Shown here: piece by piece, positions 1 to 6,279 of the stretch
Layout: each line of letters starts with the position of its first letter
Position numbering within the stretch: position 1 is the stretch's first letter
From: DASUSF01 sp036375275
GTDB taxonomy: Bacteria; Pseudomonadota; Alphaproteobacteria; Geminicoccales; Geminicoccaceae
DNA: 11,663 nt
Assembly (NCBI GenBank): GCA_036375275.1
Contig: DASUSF010000203.1
Location: 1-11,663, forward strand
Reading direction: 5' to 3'
Notes under the pieces: model-generated
The model's input: only the letters and a program-made list of their open reading frames with translations
What the model was told of the DNA's origin: nothing
Database searches by the model: none
Position numbers and translations under genes: made by a program

Positions 1-1086
1 AAGCAGTACCAGCCGTTGCTCGGCCGCCCCCTGCTCCGGCACGCCGTGGAGCGCTTCGCCGGCCATCCGAGGGTGGACCGGGTGCGGGTGGTGATCCACC
101 CGGACGACGCCGGGCGCTACCGGCGCGCGACCTCGGGCCTCGCCCTCCTGCCGCCGGTCGCGGGCGGCCCGACCCGGCAGGAGTCGGCCCGGCTCGGCCT
201 CGAGAGCCTGAGCGGCGAGCCGCCCGACCGGGTCCTGATCCACGACGGGGTCCGCCCGCTGCCCGGGGCGGCGCTGATCGGTCGCGTGCTCGAGGCGCTG
301 GAGCGGGTGCCGGCGGTGGTGCCGACGCTCCCGGTCACGGACACCCTGAAGCGGGCGAGCGGCGAGCGGGTCGAGGCCACGGTCGAGCGGGCCGGGCTGT
401 TCCGGGCGCAGACGCCGCAGGGCTTTCACTTCGATGCGATTCTCGAGGCCCACCGCCGGCAGCGCGGCCAGGCGCTGACCGACGATGCCGCGGTCGCGAG
501 CGCGGCCGGCCTCGCCGTGGTCATGGTCGAGGGCGAGGAGATCAACCTCAAGGTGACCGACGCCGCCGACCTCGCGCGGGCGCGGCGTCTGCTCGCCGGC
601 GGCGCCAGGACCCGGACCGGGCTCGGCTTCGACGTCCACCGCCTGGTGCCGGGCGATCCCCTGATCCTGCTCGGGGTGCGAATCCCGTGCGGCGTCCGGC
701 TGACCGGCCACTCCGACGCCGACGTCGGCCTGCACGCGCTGACCGACGCGCTCCTTGGGGCGATCGGCGCGGGCGACATCGGGGCCCACTTCCCGCCGGG
801 CGAGGCGCGCTGGAAGGACGCGGATTCGACCCGGTTCCTGGAGCACGCGCGCGACCTCGTGCACGCCCGGGGCGGCTGGATCGAGCACGTCGACGTGACC
901 CTGATCTGCGAGGCGCCGAAGATCGGCCCGCACCGGGCGGCGATGGTGACGCGGCTCGCGGACCTGCTCCGGCTCGACCCGGCGGACGTCAGCGTGAAGG
1001 CCACCACCACCGAGCGGCTCGGCTTCACGGGACGGGGCGAAGGCATCGCGGCGCAGGCCGTGGCGACGGTCGGGCTCGCCGCGTGA
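1..1086 (+). CDS. ispDF: Bifunctional IspD/IspF isoprenoid enzyme (5' end missing)
   Basis: Two MEP-pathway enzymes in one chain: IspD makes CDP-methylerythritol from MEP and CTP, and IspF cyclises the phosphorylated product to ME-cPP. The frame is open from base 1, beginning KQYQPLLGRP, the tail of the IspD PKQY motif, so the start codon and roughly 15-25 residues with the CTP-binding glycine-rich loop lie outside the window. Numbering from base 1, IspD covers about 1-200: GGPTRQES (55-62), HDGVRP (81-86), RAQTPQGF (135-142). IspF covers about 203-361, with metal ligands D211 and H213 in GFDVHR and H237 in HSDAD, then a C-terminal TTTERLGFTGRGEG. The fused form is typical of Alphaproteobacteria. 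The stop overlaps the pgpA start, suggesting one operon. The apparent start at base 16 (TTG) is only an artefact of the truncation. Confidence 0.96.
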   Translation, partial: KQYQPLLGRPLLRHAVERFAGHPRVDRVRVVIHPDDAGRYRRATSGLALLPPVAGGPTRQESARLGLESLSGEPPDRVLIHDGVRPLPGAALIGRVLEALERVPAVVPTLPVTDTLKRASGERVEATVERAGLFRAQTPQGFHFDAILEAHRRQRGQALTDDAAVASAAGLAVVMVEGEEINLKVTDAADLARARRLLAGGARTRTGLGFDVHRLVPGDPLILLGVRIPCGVRLTGHSDADVGLHALTDALLGAIGAGDIGAHFPPGEARWKDADSTRFLEHARDLVHARGGWIEHVDVTLICEAPKIGPHRAAMVTRLADLLRLDPADVSVKATTTERLGFTGRGEGIAAQAVATVGLAA

Positions 1087-1583
1087 GCTTCCTCCAGAAG
1101 ACCTCGCCCGACCTCAATTTCCGGTCGCCCTACGTCCTGGTCGCGACCTGGTTCGGGGCCGGATGGCTGCCGCGCATGCCCGGCACCTGGGGCGCGCTCG
1201 CCGCCCTGCCGCTGGCCTGGCTGCTGCACCTCGCGGGCGGCCCGTGGCTGATCCTCGCCGCCGCCGCGCTGGTCTTCGCCCTCGGGCTGTGGGCGGCGGG
1301 GCGCTACATGGATGCGGTCGACGTCCACGACCCGGGCGCGATCGTGGTCGACGAGGTCGCGGCGCAGTGGCTGACCCTCGCCTTCATGCCGCTCGAGGTC
1401 TGGGTCTACCTGCTCGGCTTCCTCCTGTTCCGGGGCTTCGACATCCTGAAGCCGTTTCCGGTCGGCTGGCTCGACCGGCGGATGGGCGGCGCCATCGGGG
1501 TGATGATCGACGATCTGGTCGCGGCGCTCTACGCCATCCTGATCCTCTGGGCGGTGGTCGGAACGACGGGAGGCAACGGATGA
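1083..1583 (+). CDS. pgpA: Phosphatidylglycerophosphatase A
   Basis: Inner-membrane phosphatase that removes the phosphate from phosphatidylglycerophosphate to give phosphatidylglycerol. The 166-residue length is usual for PgpA. Visible signatures, in order, are PGTWGAL (33-39), DPGAIVVDE (83-91), FRGFDILKP (116-124) and GGAIGVMIDD (135-144); the acidic residues of the second and fourth are expected to bind the metal. Hydrophobic stretches around 17-29, 38-72, 95-115 and 140-160 fit an integral membrane protein. The GTG start at 1083 is chosen because it overlaps the ispDF stop in a GTGA and gives the N-terminus seen in the family; no strong Shine-Dalgarno is visible, so translational coupling is likely. 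Longer reading in this frame upstream is only ispDF out of frame. The stop overlaps the next gene by four bases. Confidence 0.93.
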   Translation: MSFLQKTSPDLNFRSPYVLVATWFGAGWLPRMPGTWGALAALPLAWLLHLAGGPWLILAAAALVFALGLWAAGRYMDAVDVHDPGAIVVDEVAAQWLTLAFMPLEVWVYLLGFLLFRGFDILKPFPVGWLDRRMGGAIGVMIDDLVAALYAILILWAVVGTTGGNG

Positions 1584-2080
1584 CCTTCGAGGCCGCGACG
1601 CTCGAGCGCGCGCGTCGCGTGCTCGAGCGCTGCCAGACCGAGCGGCTGACGCTCGCGACCGCCGAGTCCTGCACCGGCGGGCTGATCATCGGCTGCCTGA
1701 CCGAGCACGCCGGCTCGTCGGCGGTCGTGGAGCGCGGCTTCGTCACGTACGACAACGCCGCCAAGCGCGAGATGCTGGGCGTGCCCGAGGCGATCCTGGC
1801 GACCGTCGGCGCGGTCAGCGAGGAGAGTGCTCGAGCCATGGCCGAGGGCGCCCTCGCCCGCGCGCCGGTCGACCTCGCGGTCGCGGTCACGGGGATCGCC
1901 GGCCCCGGCGGCGCCACGCCGGAAAAGCCGGTCGGGCTGGTCCACTTCGCCCTCGCCCGGCGCGGCCGCCCGACGCTGCACCGCCGCGAGGTGCTGCCGG
2001 GCGACCGCCACGCGGTGCGCGCGCGGACGGTCGACGCCGCGCTCGACCTCGTGCTCGAGGCGCTCGATCAGGCGGGCTGA
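1580..2080 (+). CDS. pncC: CinA-family nicotinamide-nucleotide amidase (PncC type)
   Basis: Stand-alone CinA C-terminal domain, 166 residues, without the N-terminal molybdopterin-binding-like domain of full CinA. The family deamidates nicotinamide mononucleotide to nicotinic acid mononucleotide, recycling NMN into NAD. Key motifs are AESCTGG (28-34, with the expected nucleophile S30), GFVTYDNAAK (53-62, with Y57 and K62) and GIAGPGGATPEKPVG (105-119). The ATG at 1580 overlaps the pgpA stop as ATGA and has a good GGGAGG about six bases upstream, so the start is firm. It is the last gene of the ispDF-pgpA-pncC run; its last 13 bases overlap the end of gntK on the other strand, leaving no room for a terminator between them. 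The biochemical role is from family knowledge, not shown here. Confidence 0.92.
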   Translation: MTFEAATLERARRVLERCQTERLTLATAESCTGGLIIGCLTEHAGSSAVVERGFVTYDNAAKREMLGVPEAILATVGAVSEESARAMAEGALARAPVDLAVAVTGIAGPGGATPEKPVGLVHFALARRGRPTLHRREVLPGDRHAVRARTVDAALDLVLEALDQAG

Positions 2081-2583
2081 GACGGCGGCAGGCCGATCCG
2101 GCCGCGGAGCGCCGCCGCGACCGTCCGGGCGATCGCCTCGGGCTCGCCGGTGATGTCGACGACGATCGCGTCGTCCGGCTCCTCGAGGGTCTGGATCTGG
2201 CTGGCGAGCAGGGTCGGCGGCATGTAGTGGCCGCGGCGGAGCTCCAGCCGGCCGCGGATCAGCCCCTCGTCACCCCGGAGGTGGACGAAGTGGACCCCGC
2301 TCCGGCCGCCCCGGAGGATCGTCCGGTAGCTCTGCTTGAGCGCCGAGCAGGCGAGCACGACGCGCTCGCCGGCATCCAGCCACGCGCCGATCTGCCGGCT
2401 CAGGACCTCGAGCCACGGCGCGCGGTCGGAATCGTCGAGCGGGATGCCGGCGCGCATCTTCTCGATGTTCGCCGCGGGATGGAAATCGTCGCCTTCGGCG
2501 AAGCTCGCACCGAGCATCTCGGCCAGCCTGAGCCCGACCGTGGTCTTGCCGCTGCCGCTCACCCCCATGATCACGACGACCAT
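2068..2583 (-). CDS. gntK: Gluconokinase
   Basis: Cytoplasmic kinase that phosphorylates gluconate to 6-phosphogluconate with ATP. At 171 residues it matches the GntK family. Visible are the P-loop GVSGSGKT (7-14), GDDFH (31-35), DSDRAPWL (51-58), CSALKQSYR (79-87) and RRGHYMPPTLLASQ (116-129), all landmarks shared with Escherichia coli GntK. The start ATG at 2583 puts the P-loop at the usual distance from the N-terminus. The gene begins five bases after the gnd stop and its product feeds Gnd, so the two are almost certainly co-transcribed and act in succession. The 3' end overlaps the convergent pncC by 13 bases. The last dozen residues (PPSQPA end) are poorly conserved in the family and are where the overlap lies. 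Confidence 0.94.
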   Translation of the reverse strand: MVVVIMGVSGSGKTTVGLRLAEMLGASFAEGDDFHPAANIEKMRAGIPLDDSDRAPWLEVLSRQIGAWLDAGERVVLACSALKQSYRTILRGGRSGVHFVHLRGDEGLIRGRLELRRGHYMPPTLLASQIQTLEEPDDAIVVDITGEPEAIARTVAAALRGRIGLPPSQPA

Positions 2584-2588
2584 GCGGG

Positions 2589-4001
2589 TCAGCCCGCGCT
2601 CCACTCGGTGTGGAAGACCCCGGGGCGGTCGACCCGCTCGTAGGTGTGGGCGCCGAAGTAGTCGCGCTGCGCCTGGATCAGGTTGGCCGGCAGGCGCGCG
2701 CTCCGGTAGCCGTCGAAGTAGGCCAGCGCGGAGCTGATGCCCGGCGCCGGCAGGCCGCGCGCGACGGCCATCCCGGCGACCCGGCGCCAGGCCGCCTCGC
2801 CGCCCTGCAGGCGGTCCCTGAAGTAGGTGTCGAGCATCAGGTTGGGGAGCGCGGCGTCGCGGCCGTACGCCTCCCGGATCCGGTTCAGGAAGCGCGCGCG
2901 GATGATGCAGCCCCCCCGCCAGATCGCCGCGATCCGGCCGAGGTCGAGATTCCAGCCGTGCGTCTGGCCGGCGGCGTCGAGCACCGCGAAGCCCTGGGCG
3001 TAGGCGCAGATCTTGGCCGCGAGCAGGGCGTCCCGGAGCGCGTCGAGGTCGACGTCGGCGGCGCCCGCAGGCGCCCGTCCCCCCAGCACCTCCGCGGCCC
3101 GGACCCGCTCGTCCTTGCGCGCCGAGAGGCTCCGCGCGGCCACCGCCTCGGCGATGGTCGGGGCGGGCACCCCCTGGTCGAGCGCCGCCACCACCGACCA
3201 GTTGCCGGTGCCCTTCATGCCCGCCCGGTCGAGGATCACCTCGACCATCGGCTCGCCGGTCTCGGGATCGGTCCGGCCCAGGATCTCGGCCGTGATCTCG
3301 ATCAGGTAGCTGTCGAGCTCGCCCCGGTTCCACTCTGCGAACGCCGCCTGCATGTCCGGATAGGACAGGCCGAGGCCGTCCTTCATCAGGGCATAGATCT
3401 CCGCGATCAGCTGCATGTCGGCGTACTCGATGCCGTTGTGCAGCATCTTCACGAAGTGGCCGGAGCCGCCGGGGCCGCAATGGGTGCAGCAGGGCTCGCC
3501 GTCGACCACCGCGGCGATGCTCTCGAGGACCGGGCGGACCCGCTCGTAGGCCTCGGCGGCGCCGCCCGCCATCAGCGAGGGGCCGTGGCGGGCGCCTTCC
3601 TCGCCGCCCGAGATGCCGCAGCCGAGGAACAGGAGCCCCCGCTCCTCGAGCGCCTGCTCGCGGCGGACGGTGTCCGGGTAGTGCGCGTTGCCGCCGTCGA
3701 TGATCAGGTCGCCCGCCTCGAGCAGCGGCATCAGGGCCCCGATCTGGGCGTCGGTCGCGGCGCCGGCCTGGACCATCAGGATGATGCTCCGGGGCCGCTC
3801 CAGGTCGGCCACGAACTCCTCGATCGTCGCCCGGCCGCCGAGGCCGAAGCGCTTCGCCTCGTCACCGGCGACGAACTGCTCCATCCGCTCCGGCGAGCGG
3901 TTGAAGACCAGGATCCGGTGGCCCCGCTCGGCGATGTTCAGAGCGAGGTTCTGTCCCATCACGCCGAGCCCGATCAGCCCGACCGTCGCGCCCTCGCCCA
4001 T
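2589..4001 (-). CDS. gnd: 6-phosphogluconate dehydrogenase, decarboxylating (long form)
   Basis: Oxidises and decarboxylates 6-phosphogluconate to ribulose 5-phosphate with NADP, the last oxidative step of the pentose phosphate pathway. The 470-residue length is that of the classical dimeric enzyme. An N-terminal Rossmann fold opens with GLIGLGVMG (8-16); SGGEEGA (131-137) and GHFVKMLHNGIEYA (181-194) supply K185, N189, E192 and Y193 expected at the active site; the all-helical C-terminal half carries the signature ILDRAGMKGTGNW (256-268) and RDYFGAHTYE (446-455), with the Arg and His that bind the substrate phosphate from the other subunit. Position 262 is Met where the family signature has Asn, Gln or Ser. 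The ATG at 4001 is preceded by GGAGG about seven bases upstream; the open frame extends further but without homology. gntK follows after five bases. Confidence 0.96.
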   Translation of the reverse strand: MGEGATVGLIGLGVMGQNLALNIAERGHRILVFNRSPERMEQFVAGDEAKRFGLGGRATIEEFVADLERPRSIILMVQAGAATDAQIGALMPLLEAGDLIIDGGNAHYPDTVRREQALEERGLLFLGCGISGGEEGARHGPSLMAGGAAEAYERVRPVLESIAAVVDGEPCCTHCGPGGSGHFVKMLHNGIEYADMQLIAEIYALMKDGLGLSYPDMQAAFAEWNRGELDSYLIEITAEILGRTDPETGEPMVEVILDRAGMKGTGNWSVVAALDQGVPAPTIAEAVAARSLSARKDERVRAAEVLGGRAPAGAADVDLDALRDALLAAKICAYAQGFAVLDAAGQTHGWNLDLGRIAAIWRGGCIIRARFLNRIREAYGRDAALPNLMLDTYFRDRLQGGEAAWRRVAGMAVARGLPAPGISSALAYFDGYRSARLPANLIQAQRDYFGAHTYERVDRPGVFHTEWSAG

Positions 4002-4073
4002 GTCCGCCTCCGCGTGGCTGCCCCGGTCGACCATAGCAGAGCGGCGGGGGGGAGGAAGAGGTTCCACACGCGA

Positions 4074-4442
4074 TCAGACGCGGGATGCGGCCCCGCCCCG
4101 GCCGGCGATGGCGAGGTAGACCGCCCAGGCCGCGACGGCGTAGACGGCATTGACGGCGAGGACGAACGGCCAGGGCGCGCCGACGCCGAAGACCGTCTTC
4201 GCGAGCACCGAGGGGATCACGTCGAGCGCGACGATGGCGATGACGGCGGCCGTGGCGCCGGCGCTCCGGGCGTAGATCAGCGGCAGCAGCCCGGCCACGA
4301 GGATCGCGACCGCATTCCGGCCCGGGCTGAGGGCGAGCGGGACGAACTCGTTCGGGGTGAGCGCCGCGACCACCACCGAGTTGGCGAGGGTGCCGGCGAT
4401 CCCGGCGACGACCACGGCGAGGATCACGCGGGCGGCTGACAT
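4074..4442 (-). CDS. Small four-helix membrane protein, unknown function
   Basis: I do not recognise this 122-residue protein. It is strongly hydrophobic with about four predicted membrane helices (roughly residues 5-28, 38-58, 62-82 and 92-114), short loops and a basic tail (RGGAASRV), giving a small integral membrane protein with no visible catalytic motif. The ATG at 4442 has GGAGAG about seven bases upstream and starts directly before the first helix; an upstream in-frame extension to about 4547 is rich in Arg and Pro and looks non-coding. It lies 72 bases upstream of gnd on the same strand, so it may be the first gene of a gnd-gntK transcript. A transport link to gluconate is possible from position alone, but it is far too small to be a GntP-type permease. 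That the gene is real is supported by the ribosome binding site and the coherent helix pattern. Confidence 0.72.
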   Translation of the reverse strand: MSAARVILAVVVAGIAGTLANSVVVAALTPNEFVPLALSPGRNAVAILVAGLLPLIYARSAGATAAVIAIVALDVIPSVLAKTVFGVGAPWPFVLAVNAVYAVAAWAVYLAIAGRGGAASRV

Positions 4443-4514
4443 GACGCTTCTCTCCGGCGGTTCCTTTTCACACGAACCTGGGCTTCGACGATCCGAAAGC
4501 AAGCGCCGCGCGCT

Positions 4515-4528
4515 CCGGGCCGGCCCGG
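4515..4528. promoter_or_regulatory. 14-base perfect palindrome in a divergent promoter region
   Basis: The 188-base gap (4443-4630) between the divergently transcribed membrane-protein gene and the aldolase gene should hold both promoters. It contains a perfect palindrome, CCGGGCCGGCCCGG, near its middle, and an inverted repeat of nine bases (GCCGGCGGC at 4564-4572 with GCCGCCGGC at 4600-4608) just before the aldolase ribosome binding site. Either could be an operator or leader hairpin, but in DNA of about 75% GC such matches also arise by chance. I could not identify convincing -35/-10 boxes. Confidence 0.2.
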
Positions 4529-4630
4529 CGCCACGCGGGCGGGGCAAAGCTCTTGGCGCACCGGCCGGCGGCGGCCAAGGTGGCGCGGCCCGCGGCGAGG
4601 CCGCCGGCGCAACGAAGGGAGGCTCAGGGA

Positions 4631-5419
4631 ATGACGCTCATTCGCAACCCGGCGAAGGCGAGGATCGAGGCGGGCGAGCTCGCGCTCGGCATCGGGCTCC
4701 GCATGGCCCGGACGGTCGAGATCGCCCCGCTGATGGCGACGGCCGGCTTCGACTTCCTGTTCATCGACCTCGAGCACGGCGTGATGCCGCTCGACCTCGC
4801 CGGCCAGATCAGCGTCGCGGCGAGCGCGTGCGGGATCACGCCGGTCGTCCGGGTGCCGGGCTTCGCGCACCATCACGCCAGCCGGGCGCTGGATGCCGGC
4901 GCGCTCGGGATCGTGTTCCCGCACGTCGACGATGCCGAGACCGCGGCCCGGCTCGCCGCCTACTGCCGTTATCCGCCGGCCGGCAGCCGCTCGATCGCGG
5001 CCGGGCTCGCGCAGCTCCAGTTCCGCCCGGTGCCGATGGCGGAGGCGACCCGGGCGGTCAACGAGGCGGTCCAGGTCGTGGTCATGGTCGAGACCGTCGA
5101 GGCGGTCCGGAACGTCCACGAGATCGCGGCGGCGCCGGGGGTCGACGTCGTCCTGGTGGGCTCGAACGACCTCTCGATCGACCTCGGCGTCCCGGGCCAG
5201 CTCGATCATCCGGACGTGGTCCGGGCGCTCGAGGAGGTGGCGCGGGCGTGCCGCGAGACCGGCGCCACCGCCGGCCTCGGCGGCGTCTACCAGCCCGAGC
5301 TGATGCAGCGCTACGTCGACATGGGCTTTCGCTGGATCACCACCAGCAGCGACCTCGGCCTCCTGCTCGCCGCGGCGCGCACCCAGGCGGAGGTGGTCCG
5401 CGCCTTGTACCAGCCCTGA
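4631..5419 (+). CDS. HpcH/HpaI-family class II aldolase
   Basis: Metal-dependent pyruvate-type aldolase of the HpcH/HpaI family, 262 residues, the usual length. The family cleaves or forms 2-keto-hydroxy acids such as 4-hydroxy-2-oxoheptanedioate or 2-keto-3-deoxyglucarate; the substrate cannot be told here. Visible are DLEHG (46-50, catalytic H49), PVVRVPG (71-77, R74), GALGIVFPHVDDAETA (90-105), VMVETVEAV (151-159, metal ligand E154) and VGSNDLSIDLGVPG (176-189, metal ligand D180). The YPPAG motif (114-118) is followed by SRS where HpaI has a RG-type turn, a possible sign of a different substrate. The ATG at 4631 is chosen because AAGGGAGG lies 8 bases upstream; the frame stays open to about 4553 but that stretch is low-complexity Ala/Pro/Arg. 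It is followed by three structured repeats and then a DUF2848 gene in the same direction. Confidence 0.9.
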   Translation: MTLIRNPAKARIEAGELALGIGLRMARTVEIAPLMATAGFDFLFIDLEHGVMPLDLAGQISVAASACGITPVVRVPGFAHHHASRALDAGALGIVFPHVDDAETAARLAAYCRYPPAGSRSIAAGLAQLQFRPVPMAEATRAVNEAVQVVVMVETVEAVRNVHEIAAAPGVDVVLVGSNDLSIDLGVPGQLDHPDVVRALEEVARACRETGATAGLGGVYQPELMQRYVDMGFRWITTSSDLGLLLAAARTQAEVVRALYQP

Positions 5420-5421
5420 CC

Positions 5422-5526
5422 CCGCTCGAGCAGCGCGAAGCGCGGTAGCGGAAACATCCGCTCAAGCAGCGCGAGGCGCGGTGGCGGACCATCCGCTCGA
5501 GCAGCGCGAAGCGCGGTAGCGAAACA
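5422..5526. repeat. Three tandem copies of a ~35-base palindromic repeat
   Basis: Copies start at 5422, 5458 and 5493 (period 36 then 35). Each 30-base core can fold into one hairpin: CCGCT pairs with AGCGG, a three-base bulge (CGA) follows, then a G·U and C-G pair, one A/G mismatch, a four-pair GCGC/GCGC stem and a GAA loop. Copy 2 differs from copy 1 at three core positions: one in the bulge (G to A), one in the loop (A to G) and one that changes a U-A pair to U·G, so the fold is kept. Copy 3 loses only the outermost pair. The element fills the gap between the aldolase stop and the ribosome binding site of the next gene. It resembles dispersed intergenic palindromic (REP-like) elements; I see no other copy in this window. 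Confidence 0.88.
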
Positions 5527-5541
5527 AAGAGGAGACCGGGC

Positions 5542-6225
5542 ATGCCGACGTTCACCCGGGTCACGGCGGCGGGCCGGGACCGGATCGCCTTCGAGCCGGA
5601 GGTCCTGATCATGGCCGGCTGGACCGCCCGCGACCCGGCGGCGGTCGAGCATCACATGGCGGAGCTCGCCGCGCTCGGGGTGGCGCCGCCGTCGGCGGTG
5701 CCGCTGTTCTACCGGATGGAGCGGGGCCTCGTGACCACGGCGGAGCGGATCGACGTGCTCGGCCCCGACACCTCGGGCGAGGTCGAGGCGGTCCTGGTGA
5801 GCCTCGCCGACGGGCTCTGGGTCGGGCTCGGCTCGGACCACACCGACCGCAGGTTCGAGGCGGTCTCGGTGGCGCTCAGCAAGCAGCTCTGCCGGAAGGT
5901 CATGGCCGGCGAGCTCTGGCGGTTCGACGAGGTCGCCGGCCACTTCGACGAGCTCGGGCTCCGCGCCGAGATCGAGGAGGACGGCGAGCGCCGGCTGTAT
6001 CAGGAAGGCGCGCTCGGAGCGGTCCGGCCGCCGGTCGAGCTGATCCGGGCCTACACCGGCGGCGAGGACCATCTCGCGCCGGGCACGGTGATGTTCATGG
6101 GCGCCCTCAACGCGATCGGCGGCGTCCGCCCGGCGGCGCGCTTCGAGATGAGCCTCGAGGACCCGGTCACCGGCCGGACGCTCCGCCACGCGTACGAGGT
6201 GAACGTCCTGCCGATCGTGAGCTGA
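5542..6225 (+). CDS. DUF2848 family protein
   Basis: A 227-residue cytoplasmic protein I recognise as DUF2848, a bacterial family without assigned function. Conserved-looking blocks are AGWTARDPAAVEHHMAEL (25-42), SGEVE (78-82), GLGSDHTDR (95-103), SKQLC (113-117), YQEGALGAVRPP (153-164) and GTVMFMGALNAIGG (181-194). The last block, followed by a beta-rich tail, is reminiscent of the C-terminal part of fumarylacetoacetate hydrolase-fold enzymes (PGDVIxTGTPxGVG pattern), so an FAH-like hydrolase or decarboxylase is a guess. The ATG at 5542 follows AAAGAGGAG by seven bases, so the start is firm. It lies downstream of an HpcH/HpaI aldolase on the same strand across 122 bases occupied by the tandem repeats, so co-transcription is possible. 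Family call is fairly sure, activity is not. Confidence 0.85.
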   Translation: MPTFTRVTAAGRDRIAFEPEVLIMAGWTARDPAAVEHHMAELAALGVAPPSAVPLFYRMERGLVTTAERIDVLGPDTSGEVEAVLVSLADGLWVGLGSDHTDRRFEAVSVALSKQLCRKVMAGELWRFDEVAGHFDELGLRAEIEEDGERRLYQEGALGAVRPPVELIRAYTGGEDHLAPGTVMFMGALNAIGGVRPAARFEMSLEDPVTGRTLRHAYEVNVLPIVS

Positions 6226-6235
6226 CCGGGTGTTC

Positions 6236-6250
6236 CCGACCTGAGGTCGG
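6236..6250. terminator. Perfect 6-bp hairpin between convergent genes
   Basis: CCGACC and GGTCGG flank a TGA loop 11 bases after the DUF2848 stop and about 30 bases from the end of the convergent DUF4240 gene. The symmetrical position suits a bidirectional transcription stop. There is no T-run on either side (TTGCGC follows on the + strand), so it is at best a weak intrinsic terminator. Confidence 0.35.
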
Positions 6251-6279
6251 TTGCGCAGATGCAGCCCGATCGGGGGAGG

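Noticed and set aside
426..1328. Long minus-strand frame opposite ispDF
   Set aside because: No family resemblance and no ribosome binding site; it mirrors the conserved ispDF coding sequence.
2610..4439. 609-codon open frame on the + strand opposite gnd
   Set aside because: It is antisense to a well-supported gnd, its product is a repetitive Arg/Gly/Ala/Asp-rich chain without motifs, and such long shadow frames are expected at this GC content.
4542..4556. Sigma-54-like promoter (GGGCA and TTG elements) upstream of the aldolase
   Set aside because: The near-invariant GC at -12 reads GG and the first element is imperfect; no sigma-54 activator gene is nearby.
4553..4630. 26-residue N-terminal extension of the aldolase
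   Set aside because: The added sequence is Ala/Pro/Arg low complexity, and the strong AAGGGAGG lies inside it, directly serving the ATG at 4631.
5422..5526. CRISPR array
   Set aside because: The three repeats are directly adjacent with no unique spacers, and no cas gene is in the window.
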